A stretch of 64,000 bases of DNA from Flavobacterium kingsejongi (GTDB lineage: Bacteria > Bacteroidota > Bacteroidia > Flavobacteriales > Flavobacteriaceae), in contig NZ_CP020919.1 of assembly GCF_003076475.1 (NCBI RefSeq), positions 2,852,001 to 2,916,000 on the forward strand. The letters run 5' to 3'. The notes beneath the pieces are model-generated. The model was not told where the DNA came from and did not search any database. It saw nothing but the letters and a program-made list of their open reading frames with translations. A program made the translations under genes and the position numbers. How positions within the stretch are numbered: position 1 is the stretch's first letter; the number at the start of each line of letters is the position of its first letter. Shown in pieces: positions 16,779 to 24,453 of this stretch.

Positions 16779-17333
16779 ATGAAAAGAGCACTCGTATTAA
16801 TTGACCTTCAAAATGATTATTTTGAAACCGGAACCCACACCCTGCATTACCCTGATGCCGCCGTGCAAAATGCCCAAAAAGTCTTGGAGCATGCGCGTGA
16901 TAACCACATCCCCGTGATTCATGTCCAGCATATTGCCACCAACGAAGGGGCGGATTTTTTCCTCCCGGGGACTGCAGGTGCTGCCATTCATGAAGCTGTG
17001 CAGCCACTGGCTGAGGAGAAAGTAATTGTGAAACACTATCCGAATAGTTTCCGGGAAACCAGTTTACAGGATTACCTTAAAAACATCAGCATTAGCGAAC
17101 TGATACTATGCGGAATGATGACTGATGTCTGTGTGGCAGCTACTGTAAGGGCTGCCATGGATTTGGGCTATACCACTACCGTATTGGGGGATGCCTGTAC
17201 TACCGAAGACCGGGAACTCTACGGGGAAAAAGTAGCAGCGGAAACCGTACACCAGAGCTGCCTTGCAGGACTTACAGCATTGGGAAACCTGTATGCGACC
17301 GTAAAGACAACACAGGATTTTTTAAAAGGATAA
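16779..17333 (+). CDS. Cysteine hydrolase, isochorismatase family (cytosolic)
   Basis: 184 residues of the isochorismatase-like fold. The catalytic triad is visible: Asp in ALVLIDLQNDYF (residue 9), Lys in KVIVKHYPNSF (about 85) and Cys in GMMTDVCVAATVRAAMD (about 118). Members hydrolyse nicotinamide, isochorismate, N-carbamoyl compounds and similar amides. Specificity is not clear here. No signal peptide. Followed after 51 bp by a paralogue with a signal peptide. Preceded by a Crp/Fnr operator-promoter. Confidence 0.9.
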   Translation: MKRALVLIDLQNDYFETGTHTLHYPDAAVQNAQKVLEHARDNHIPVIHVQHIATNEGADFFLPGTAGAAIHEAVQPLAEEKVIVKHYPNSFRETSLQDYLKNISISELILCGMMTDVCVAATVRAAMDLGYTTTVLGDACTTEDRELYGEKVAAETVHQSCLAGLTALGNLYATVKTTQDFLKG

Positions 17334-17384
17334 AGATCCGGTTGCAGTTGAAATAAATAAAAATAACAGATTAAAACTATTAAA

Positions 17385-18032
17385 ATGAAAAACAGGCAAC
17401 GTTACTATTGGCTTTATGCCGTACTATTCTTTTATATTGCAGGAACGCTACAGGCACAAAATCAACCTGACGCAGCAACTACAGCGCTGGTGGTTATTGA
17501 TGTGCAAAATGATTACTTTCCGGGAGGGAAAATGACTTTAAATGGTGCTGATGAGGCAGCGGCCAATACAGCTTTGCTGTTGCAGAAATTCCGTTCTGAA
17601 AAAAGAACCATTATTCATATCCAGCACATTGGCCCGGAGACAGCTCCATTTTTAGCAACGGGTACTGTGGGTGCCGAACTGTATCATAAAGTAGCACCAC
17701 TTCCCGGGGAAAAAGTAATTACGAAGCAATATCCTAACAGCTTTCGCGAAACAGCATTATTGGCGTACCTGAAAGAAAAGCACATAACCCATCTTGTTAT
17801 CGCAGGGATGATGACCGACGTTTGTGTGGATGCAACAGTACGGGCTGCGAAAGATTTTGATTTGAATACCATTGTTATTGGTGATGCGTGTGCCACAAAA
17901 GAACGAACGCTGTATGGAAAAGTAATTCCTGCACACCAGATCCATACGGCTTACCTCGCCGGACTCACCGCTGTAGGGAACCTGTATGCCGAAGTTTGGC
18001 AGACAAAGGATTATTTAAGCCGCAGTAAATAG
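17385..18032 (+). CDS. Cysteine hydrolase, isochorismatase family (exported paralogue)
   Basis: 215 residues. MKNRQRYYWLYAVLFFYIAG then TLQAQ is a signal peptide, absent from the upstream paralogue. The mature domain keeps the triad: Asp in VVIDVQNDYF, Lys in VITKQYPNSF, Cys in GMMTDVCVDATVRAAKD. The two proteins share most of the sequence around these motifs and the C-terminal AYLAGLTAVGNLYAEV region, so they arose by tandem duplication with one copy redirected to the periplasm. Probably on the same transcript. Confidence 0.88.
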   Translation: MKNRQRYYWLYAVLFFYIAGTLQAQNQPDAATTALVVIDVQNDYFPGGKMTLNGADEAAANTALLLQKFRSEKRTIIHIQHIGPETAPFLATGTVGAELYHKVAPLPGEKVITKQYPNSFRETALLAYLKEKHITHLVIAGMMTDVCVDATVRAAKDFDLNTIVIGDACATKERTLYGKVIPAHQIHTAYLAGLTAVGNLYAEVWQTKDYLSRSK

Positions 18033-18049
18033 TAGTATAGCATTAGTAT

Positions 18050-18079
18050 CGATGCCGTCAGCACACACTGATGGTATCG
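18050..18079 (+). terminator. Hairpin 3' of the cysteine hydrolase genes
   Basis: CGATGCCGTCAG and CTGATGGTATCG pair over 12 bp (two G-U pairs) around the loop CACACA, 17 bp past the stop at 18032. There is no clear T-tract, so this is a weak terminator candidate. Confidence 0.4.
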
Positions 18080-18239
18080 TGATGTGTCCCAAACCCATAT
18101 ATCCCTCTGACAGTAGCAGTTGCTGGATATTTGTAGTAAATCATCCTGTTATTTAAGCTGGATAGCCCAAAATAAACCAGGGATAAACTACCACTATGAC
18201 CCGGAAATTGCACTTCATAACCAGGATTTCGGTGTCTAT

Positions 18240-18300
18240 AAGCCCGATTTTGCGATTTTTAAGTAGGATAGCCTACCTATAGCACCACAAAATCGGGCTT
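18240..18300. repeat. Nested inverted repeat
   Basis: AAGCCCGATTTTG (18240-18252) is the exact complement of CAAAATCGGGCTT (18288-18300). Inside lies a second dyad, GTAGG-atag-CCTAC (18263-18276). The two together could form a compact cruciform or RNA stem. Confidence 0.6.
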
Positions 18301-18575
18301 TATAAATAGGAGGTCCTGCTTCCTGAGTGGGATCTTGGGCTACTGTAGGTAGGGCACCGCAAGTAATAAATAGGAGGAAGTGTTTCTTAAACCAGAATTT
18401 CAGGCTACAGGATTGGTAAAAGTAGCAGGTGTAGTAGCAGATTTGGTAACAAAAGCGGACTATACCTTGTATTCATAATTATTGTCCTTCCTAAAACAGG
18501 TTTATATAGCACTATCGCGTATAGCATCAGGTTGACATAACAGGATAGGGAAGGACTATGACCTTTTTATGCAAT

Positions 18576-18597
18576 AAGGCTCCTGAAAAGGAGCCTT
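18576..18597. terminator. Hairpin AAGGCTCCT-gaaa-AGGAGCCTT
   Basis: A 9-bp perfect stem with a GAAA tetraloop just past the 3' end of the minus-strand gene at 18615. Some T/A-rich sequence follows on the minus strand. Confidence 0.55.
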
Positions 18598-18614
18598 TAT
18601 GGTATTCATTTTTT

Positions 18615-19301
18615 TTAATGCAGGTACACCCAATCACCGGATTTGAAAATCATATTCTCGATGTAATGGTTATACTTCTTATTAATAATATAGACGATAC
18701 ACAGGTATTCTTCTTCTGTTTCAGGATTCGCCCTGATGCTTTTTTTATCCTCATCTACATTGATCTTTACTGTCCCTTCTCCCGATTTTTTACCCGATGC
18801 CAGTTCTATGATACGATCGCGGGTCGTCCAAATGTAATTGGTATAGGCACCATAAAATTCAGTAGATACAATTTCAGGTGTACCATATACATCGGTAAGC
18901 TTTTTTACAGTTTTTTCAAAGTCATCCGGAGAAGTTATTTCGGAAACACCACACACGGCAATGAATTCATGCTTTTTGGTTTCCATGACACTAAACCGGT
19001 TACAGTCGATACTATAATATTTAGCTATGGGCTTATTTTTCCAGAAAGCCATATTCCAGCTGTAGCCAAAAGAATGTGGATCATTGCTATAGGCATCATG
19101 ATCCATGTCATTAGAGTATAATGTATCCAGTTGAGCACCATAATCATCGTTATACTTGGTTTTGAAATCCTTTTGTAACTTTTTTGAATCAAAATGCTCC
19201 GGTAAGGTGTCGAGATCAATCAGTGTGTTCCAGAAGGTGAAATACAGTACAGCGGTTAATGCTACTGCAACTAAAATTAAAGGGGTGAGATACTTTTTCA
19301 T
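18615..19301 (-). CDS. Membrane-anchored hypothetical protein, paralogue of the lipoprotein at 19562
   Basis: 228 residues with one N-terminal hydrophobic segment (LTPLILVAVALTAVLYFTFW) acting as anchor or uncleaved signal. The rest is soluble and probably extracytoplasmic. The order of features GYSWNMAFWKN, HEFIAVCGVSE, DDFEKTVKKLTDVYGTPE and YIWTTRDRIIELA matches in the same order the divergent lipoprotein gene at 19562-20341 (GYSYFSKEI, TLVAVTAYGS, KTFEDMVAYLNLNYGDPT, YEWTLKDRIIQIQ). The two therefore look like diverged duplicates. Function unknown. Confidence 0.7.
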   Translation of the reverse strand: MKKYLTPLILVAVALTAVLYFTFWNTLIDLDTLPEHFDSKKLQKDFKTKYNDDYGAQLDTLYSNDMDHDAYSNDPHSFGYSWNMAFWKNKPIAKYYSIDCNRFSVMETKKHEFIAVCGVSEITSPDDFEKTVKKLTDVYGTPEIVSTEFYGAYTNYIWTTRDRIIELASGKKSGEGTVKINVDEDKKSIRANPETEEEYLCIVYIINKKYNHYIENMIFKSGDWVYLH

Positions 19302-19357
19302 AGGCTAAGATTTGGATTGATATGGGGGAAGGCAGGTATTATTAATCACCTGGTATT

Positions 19358-19365
19358 CAAATATA
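19358..19365 (-). promoter_or_regulatory. -7 element TATATTTG for the membrane-anchored protein gene
   Basis: CAAATATA on the plus strand reads TATATTTG on the minus strand, about 57 bp before the ATG at 19301. No clear TTG upstream. Confidence 0.4.
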
Positions 19366-19561
19366 CTGGAATTTATAAGAATTTGGGAGTCTGTTTTTTT
19401 AAATGGGTTTAATTACCTGATTAATCAGTCCTGCAAAGGGCGGAAGTGGATTTATTACGGCACAGGATTTTTTATAGGATCATTATTGTTTTATTATTTT
19501 CGATTGTGATTGCTGTAAAAAGTACTAACTTTAATCACCACGACTTTAAAACAAACCAGTA

Positions 19562-20341
19562 ATGATCAGAAAAATTATAGTACCGTTTTTAGTATTTGCT
19601 TTGATGTCCTGCAGTAAAAAATCAGATACACTGGGGGAAAATTCACAATTTGATATGGAGCAAATTACTTTTAAGGAACAGCCTCTTGTCCTATTGAAAA
19701 ACAGCATTGATTCCAGTTTTTATAATTTTGGTGCCTCACCCTATACCCCGGGTTTCGAATACCCAAAGGATCATTTAGTGCAACCCTGGAACGGAGCGGA
19801 TTCTCATTATGGCTATAGCTATTTCAGTAAAGAAATAAAAGGCATCGCCCGATGCTACGAATGGGATTTTGATGTTATTGGATTTCTGGTAGATAAAAAA
19901 CAAACACTGGTGGCAGTTACAGCTTATGGTAGTTTTAAGGATAGAAAGACCTTTGAAGATATGGTAGCCTACCTGAATCTCAATTATGGGGATCCTACTT
20001 TTCAGGATACGTCAGAGGCTCCAGCCTATTATGAATGGACCTTAAAAGACCGGATCATCCAGATCCAGTACCAGGAGAGCGATGAGTTGACGCTAAGTGC
20101 CGGACAGCCGGACATCACAAAATCGGTCCATCAGGTGTCGCTATTGGTTTTTGAAAAAAGCCATGCCGATGCGATCCAGAAGACGGAGATGGATAACTTT
20201 TATGCTAACCGTACCTATAAAACTATAAATGGGAATTTCAGTATCTTATCCCATTATATCACTTATAATGAAAAGCTTTCTGAAGCACTATTTTATTATT
20301 TGGGAAATGGAAAAAAGATGCCAGTTGAACAACAGCCTTAA
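19562..20341 (+). CDS. Lipoprotein of unknown function, paralogue of the gene at 18615
   Basis: 259 residues. The N-terminus KIIVPFLVFALMSCSKK has a lipobox (LMSC), so it is lipid-anchored. The middle (about residues 80-200) aligns by eye with the divergent neighbour through GYSYFSKEI, FEDMVAYLNLNYGDPT and YYEWTLKDRIIQ. The 'L...YG.P....Y.W..' pattern is found in several Bacteroidota envelope and immunity-like proteins, but no toxin is adjacent. The C-terminal tail overlaps the convergent gene at 20338 by 4 bp. Confidence 0.7.
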   Translation: MIRKIIVPFLVFALMSCSKKSDTLGENSQFDMEQITFKEQPLVLLKNSIDSSFYNFGASPYTPGFEYPKDHLVQPWNGADSHYGYSYFSKEIKGIARCYEWDFDVIGFLVDKKQTLVAVTAYGSFKDRKTFEDMVAYLNLNYGDPTFQDTSEAPAYYEWTLKDRIIQIQYQESDELTLSAGQPDITKSVHQVSLLVFEKSHADAIQKTEMDNFYANRTYKTINGNFSILSHYITYNEKLSEALFYYLGNGKKMPVEQQP

Positions 20342-21102
20342 GGATTGAGGTATTCATTACCTTCGGTATCCAGATAGCCTTTCCGGCCATCAGGAAGCTC
20401 AATGCCCGCCAGGTAATGGTCAAAGCGGCCTAACATAGTATACTTTACGGCTGATAGGCCATAATATCCTTTTAGCTTTCCTTTTTTTAAAGCAGCCAGC
20501 GCCTGGGAAAAGGCAATGAAATCGTAATCGTCATGAGCCGGGTCATTCAGGATAAAATAGCGCCCGTCTTTGATGTAGGCTATAATTGATGGATCGGCTT
20601 TGCTCATTTTACCTATATTAAAATCCCCTGTAAAATTAAAAACTGTTTTTTTATTCAGGAAGAAAACGCGGTCTGCATCTTTCTTTGAAATCCGGGCGAT
20701 TTCTCTCGGAGGGATTTTGCCATCACGGTTGAAATACGTCTCTCTTTGCAATATGATAAAATGGTTGGCTGTTTCTTTAATACGGAGTTCATAATCAGCG
20801 ACTGTACCACAAAGTAGAATAGGAATAGGCTCCAGTGTGTTTTTTCGCTTCAGTTTTTCGTCTAAGAAATACATTGTTCCATTTTCGTCGATCACCTGCA
20901 GCCCATTTCCGACAGGTAGGCAAAACCGGAGATCCTTTTGGACTATTTTGTTCCCTTTTTTCAGGTAATAGGTCTTTGTGCCTGCTTTCTGAAAGACTGT
21001 GTAGTTATTTTCTGAAAAGAGTAATTTGTCTTTGGACTGACCATTTACCATTGTTACCGTAAGGGTACAACAGAACAGTAGTAACATCGTATAATAGCGC
21101 AT
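20338..21102 (-). CDS. Secreted hypothetical protein with WG-repeat-like elements
   Basis: Start chosen at ATG 21102, giving MRYYTMLLLFCCTLTVTMVNGQ, a signal peptide. The longer frame to 21123 would begin at the -7 element. Mature region: beta-rich, with repeated short 'G..Y.L......' stretches (KKGNKIVQKDLRFCLPVGNG, GTMYFLDEKLKR, DGRYFILNDPAHDDYDF) ending in DGRKGYLDTEGNEYL, which resembles one WG/KWG beta-propeller repeat. No catalytic motif is seen. Probably periplasmic or surface. Confidence 0.65.
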   Translation of the reverse strand: MRYYTMLLLFCCTLTVTMVNGQSKDKLLFSENNYTVFQKAGTKTYYLKKGNKIVQKDLRFCLPVGNGLQVIDENGTMYFLDEKLKRKNTLEPIPILLCGTVADYELRIKETANHFIILQRETYFNRDGKIPPREIARISKKDADRVFFLNKKTVFNFTGDFNIGKMSKADPSIIAYIKDGRYFILNDPAHDDYDFIAFSQALAALKKGKLKGYYGLSAVKYTMLGRFDHYLAGIELPDGRKGYLDTEGNEYLNP

Positions 21103-21120
21103 GATTTTCCGGTTTAATAT

Positions 21121-21128
21121 CAAATATA
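21121..21128 (-). promoter_or_regulatory. -7 element TATATTTG
   Basis: CAAATATA (plus strand) reads TATATTTG on the minus strand, 19 bp before the chosen start at 21102. This supports that start. Confidence 0.45.
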
Positions 21129-21163
21129 CTATATGTTTTGGAACCGTCAGATTTTCAGGAACA

Positions 21164-21197
21164 TAAAAAAACCGCTTTATCGAATGATAAAGCGGTT
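21164..21197 (-). terminator. Terminator after ribBA
   Basis: On the minus strand AACCGCTTTAT-loop-ATAAAGCGGTT is an 11-bp perfect stem with a 6-nt loop followed by a T-run (plus-strand A-run at 21164-21170). This closes the ftsK-ribBA block. Confidence 0.8.
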
Positions 21198-21218
21198 CAG
21201 TATATAGTGGAGCTATAC

Positions 21219-22352
21219 TTAGTAGTTTACATATTCTGTAATTTCAAGACCATAACCGATCATTCCAACACGTTTCGAATGCTCTGAATTGGAAACCAGC
21301 CTGATTTTTGAAATATCAATATCATGCAGGATTTGAGCGCCAATCCCAAAGTCTTTATTGTCCATTTGTACTTGTGGTGCTTTATAGATACCATCAGCCT
21401 GTAAGGCTTTCAGTTCGCTGATACGGTTCAGCAGGTCCATTGGTTGCACTTCCTGGTTGATGAATACTACCGCTCCTTTTCCTTCTTCGTTAATACGTTT
21501 GAACATATTATCCAGTTTCTGGTCGGCATTATTGGTTAATGTGCCAAGGATATCAGAATTTACCTGGGTAGAATTGATCCGTGTTAGGATTGGGTCACCG
21601 GCATTCCAGGTTCCTTTGGTCAGGGCAAAATGGATTTGCTTGTTGGTTTTTTGCTCATAAGCACGCAGGCGGAAGGTACCGAAACGCGTTTCGATATCAA
21701 AATCTTCTTTTTTGGTGATCAGGCTGTCGTGCTGCATTCTGTAAGCGACAAGATCTTCGATAGAAATGATTTTCAGGTCGAATTTTTTAGCCACTTCCAG
21801 AAGCTGGGGAAGCCTGGCCATAGAACCATCTTCATTTAGGATCTCAACCAATATCCCTGCAGGTTTGAAACCAGCAAGGCGGGCAAGGTCAATAGTTGCT
21901 TCAGTATGTCCGGTTCTTCGCAATACGCCGCCTTGTTTGGCACGAAGTGGGAAAATATGTCCGGGACGGCCTAAGTCTTCCGGTTTGGTATCGTCAGAAA
22001 CCAGGGCTTTAATCGTTTTAGCACGATCGTGTACCGAGATTCCTGTCGTACAGCCATGACCTTTCAAATCTACCGATACGGTAAACTGGGTTTCATGGAG
22101 TACAGTATTATTGGTAACCATCAGGTTCAGGTCCAGTTCTTTACAGCGGGCCTCAGTCAATGGAGCACAGATCAGTCCGCGTCCGTGAGTGGCCATGAAA
22201 TTGATCATTTCCGGGGTTACTTTTTCAGAAGCAGCGATGAAATCGCCTTCATTCTCGCGATCTTCATCATCAACAACGATAATTACTTTTCCTTGTCTGA
22301 TGTCTTCGATTGCTTCTTCTATAGTGTTGAGTTGTGTTGTTGGAGTAAGCAT
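21219..22352 (-). CDS. ribB: 3,4-dihydroxy-2-butanone-4-phosphate synthase with degenerate GTP cyclohydrolase II-like domain
   Basis: 377 residues. The N-terminal RibB domain (about 1-205) is intact: acidic loop [25 protein letters not shown], and [17 protein letters not shown]. It should convert ribulose 5-phosphate to the four-carbon riboflavin precursor. The C-terminal part (about 215-377) has the RibA fold outline ([22 protein letters not shown]) but lacks the zinc cysteines. Where GTP cyclohydrolase II has HSECLTG...RCDCG, this has NSTQVNS...TNNADQ, and EGRNIGL is replaced by EVQPMDL. The second activity is therefore probably lost, and a separate RibA is expected elsewhere. Last gene of the ftsK-lolA-lptF/G block, 8 bp after the permease gene. 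Confidence 0.9.
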   Translation of the reverse strand: MLTPTTQLNTIEEAIEDIRQGKVIIVVDDEDRENEGDFIAASEKVTPEMINFMATHGRGLICAPLTEARCKELDLNLMVTNNTVLHETQFTVSVDLKGHGCTTGISVHDRAKTIKALVSDDTKPEDLGRPGHIFPLRAKQGGVLRRTGHTEATIDLARLAGFKPAGILVEILNEDGSMARLPQLLEVAKKFDLKIISIEDLVAYRMQHDSLITKKEDFDIETRFGTFRLRAYEQKTNKQIHFALTKGTWNAGDPILTRINSTQVNSDILGTLTNNADQKLDNMFKRINEEGKGAVVFINQEVQPMDLLNRISELKALQADGIYKAPQVQMDNKDFGIGAQILHDIDISKIRLVSNSEHSKRVGMIGYGLEITEYVNY

Positions 22353-22360
22353 TGTATGTG

Positions 22361-23800
22361 TTATTTTTTTTTGGACTTAGTGAATTTTTGAAATAATTTC
22401 TGAAAGGGCAGGAGGATAACATCCATATTAATCAGCCCGATATCATTGGTAGCCCTGTAGGTCAGTAAAATGGCCAGCGGGGTCAATACGATAGAAGACA
22501 TCCAAGACCCTAAAAATGGGCTAAGGCTGTCATCCTGCGCAATTTTCCTTCCAAAGGTATTAATAAAGTGGAAGATGATAAAAATAAGGATCGCAAATAC
22601 TATGGGAAGCCCAAGGCCTCCTTTACGGATAATAGCGCCAAGCGGTGCACCGATGAAAAACATCAGCAGGCAGGCGTAAGCAATCACAAACTTCTCGTGT
22701 AAGGCCAATAGGTGGCCGTTTATATTTCGTTTTTTATTTTCAAGCCCGAATTTGGTATCATTGATTACCGTGCGGGAGCTCATAATATTACTATTGGCGA
22801 TTTCCAGGATTCGGGTTTTGTCGCCTTCCGGAATGATTTTTACCAGATCATTGACAATGGTATCTTTTTTAATAGCACTATTGTTCTGGAAATTAATAAG
22901 GACTGAGTTGGCCGCTCTTTGGTAGATGTTTTCGGTATAGGAAACAATATCCCTTTTGTAATTATTGTCCAGGGAATCCAGAGTATAATTCAATTCTTTG
23001 ACATTTAGCATCGAATTGGTATTGGCCAGGTTTTCCGCATCCACATCCACATTATTTAATTTGCTTAAATCCATGTTGATGGTATATTTTTCAAAAGTAC
23101 TTTTAGCGAATGGCATCTTTTTGCGCTCTTCGTATTTCTTAGGGATGATGTCTTCATACGAATGCCCATCATACAATACCAATTGCAGGATATTGGACTG
23201 TTCGCTACTCAGCAGTTCCCCTCTTTTAGCCTGGATAACGGTAGTGTTATCCCCGAGGTTGTTTTTTTTGTGTATCGTGACGCCGGTTAGTTTTTCGCCT
23301 TTCTCCCCCGATTTTTTATCTACTTTGATATTGAGGTTATTGATGCTGTTAAACTGTCCTTCCGCAATCGCCATTGCAGGTTTTACCTGGGCAATGTTCC
23401 GCCTGAAGTTATCGAATTTATACTGGGCATACGGAATCACATTATTAGCAAACATAAACGCTGCAAAACTGAGCATGAGGATAAAGACCATCAGGCTTCG
23501 CATGGCGCGCTGTAAAGAAATACCGGACGATTTCATCGCAGCAAACTCATAATTTTCGGCAAAGTCACCAAAAGTCATAATAGAAGCAAGCAAAATCGTA
23601 AGGGGTAATACCAAAGGTACCAGCTTGGGCATGGAAAGAATCAGGAACTTGATGATCAGGAAGAAATCCAGGTCTTTTCCGGCCAGTTCAGCAATAAACA
23701 ACCATACAGTTTGCATGATGAATATGAAAAACAAAATAACAAATACAGAAGTAAATGTCGTAACGAAGGTTTTTAGAATGTAGCGGTCAAGAATTTTCAC
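22361..23800 (-). CDS. LptF/LptG (YjgP/YjgQ) family permease
   Basis: 479 residues. Three N-terminal membrane helices (about 12-35, 55-80, 95-120), a large periplasmic beta-jellyroll-like domain (about 130-370), and three C-terminal helices with [19 protein letters not shown]. It is one of the membrane subunits of the ABC exporter that extracts lipopolysaccharide from the inner membrane. Opening [13 protein letters not shown] is typical. Sequence alone does not decide F or G. It is longer than enterobacterial LptF/G (about 360) because of an enlarged periplasmic domain, as is usual in Bacteroidota. Confidence 0.9.
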   Translation of the reverse strand: MKILDRYILKTFVTTFTSVFVILFFIFIMQTVWLFIAELAGKDLDFFLIIKFLILSMPKLVPLVLPLTILLASIMTFGDFAENYEFAAMKSSGISLQRAMRSLMVFILMLSFAAFMFANNVIPYAQYKFDNFRRNIAQVKPAMAIAEGQFNSINNLNIKVDKKSGEKGEKLTGVTIHKKNNLGDNTTVIQAKRGELLSSEQSNILQLVLYDGHSYEDIIPKKYEERKKMPFAKSTFEKYTINMDLSKLNNVDVDAENLANTNSMLNVKELNYTLDSLDNNYKRDIVSYTENIYQRAANSVLINFQNNSAIKKDTIVNDLVKIIPEGDKTRILEIANSNIMSSRTVINDTKFGLENKKRNINGHLLALHEKFVIAYACLLMFFIGAPLGAIIRKGGLGLPIVFAILIFIIFHFINTFGRKIAQDDSLSPFLGSWMSSIVLTPLAILLTYRATNDIGLINMDVILLPFQKLFQKFTKSKKK

Positions 23801-23807
23801 CTAAAAA

Positions 23808-24452
23808 TTAGTCTAATTTGTTGATGTAGTAATTTGGATATTTACTTTCGGTAAAGGTAAACTGATTTTTTGACAAAGGCTGATTTGTTTTGAAAGAATT
23901 TATGGTAAAAGTTTTACGGGCACCATTTTTACTCGTTTCAATCATATTATAGATGTGTTTCGTCTGTACATCAATCCCTAAGAGGATTTCTTTTCGGGAA
24001 TCTTTGTTGCTTAAAGGCAATAATTTGATGTATTGGATTTTACGGCCTTTGACGTTTTGTGGGATGTCCCAGGAATATTTGTAGCCACTGCTGAAAAAAG
24101 TCAGGATTTTAGAGGGTGTAAACTCACTGGAGCTGTTTTCGTCCAGTCTTGAAATACTGATTTCCTCATCCTCGGGGTTGATGGTATATACTTTCTTCCC
24201 ATCAGAAATACGGGTAATTCCCATGAAGTTAAGGTAATACTGGCTGTCTTTCAGTGTGACGTCACCACGGCTTTCCTGATTGATATTGTCTTTAGGGCTA
24301 GTGTAGGAATATTTAAAATCAAGAGTGATATTATCATAGCTTCTTACCTTCGCAGCCACCTGGTCCAGCAGTTCTTTTGCATTTTTTGAATCCTGGGCCT
24401 GAAACGTAAATGGTAGTAAAAACAGTATGATAATTTGTAGGAACTTTTGCAT
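23808..24452 (-). CDS. lolA: LolA-like outer-membrane lipoprotein carrier
   Basis: Start placed at ATG 24452 (MQKFLQIIILFLLPFTFQAQ, a clean signal peptide). An upstream ATG at 24473 would overlap the end of ftsK. The mature protein begins DSKNAKELLDQVAAKVRSYDNITLDFKYSY, the signature start of the LolA half-barrel, with later KTRKTFTINSFK-type strands. It ferries lipoproteins across the periplasm. It sits directly after ftsK, and a lipoprotein carrier beside an LPS permease gene makes this an envelope-assembly group. Confidence 0.88.
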   Translation of the reverse strand: MQKFLQIIILFLLPFTFQAQDSKNAKELLDQVAAKVRSYDNITLDFKYSYTSPKDNINQESRGDVTLKDSQYYLNFMGITRISDGKKVYTINPEDEEISISRLDENSSSEFTPSKILTFFSSGYKYSWDIPQNVKGRKIQYIKLLPLSNKDSRKEILLGIDVQTKHIYNMIETSKNGARKTFTINSFKTNQPLSKNQFTFTESKYPNYYINKLD

Positions 24453-24453
24453 C

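Larger units (their letters stand above)
18033..18575. repeat. Gene-free region with degenerate repeats and hairpins
   Basis: No start-to-stop gene is credible. ATAAATAGGAGG occurs at 18302-18313 and 18366-18377, within two loosely similar ~65-bp units. TTTAAGCTGGATAGCC (18152-18167) recurs with two changes at 18258-18273. AACCAGGATTTCGG (18219-18232) recurs imperfectly at 18390-18404. The stretch may be decayed mobile or coding DNA. A 49-codon frame without ATG ends at the TAG around 18264. Confidence 0.5.

Noticed and set aside
18558..19121. 187-codon plus-strand frame opposite the gene at 18615
   Set aside because: It lies almost wholly antisense to the membrane-anchored protein. It has atypical composition (rich in Phe, Ile and Arg) with no motif, while the minus-strand frame has a membrane anchor and paralogy to the gene at 19562.
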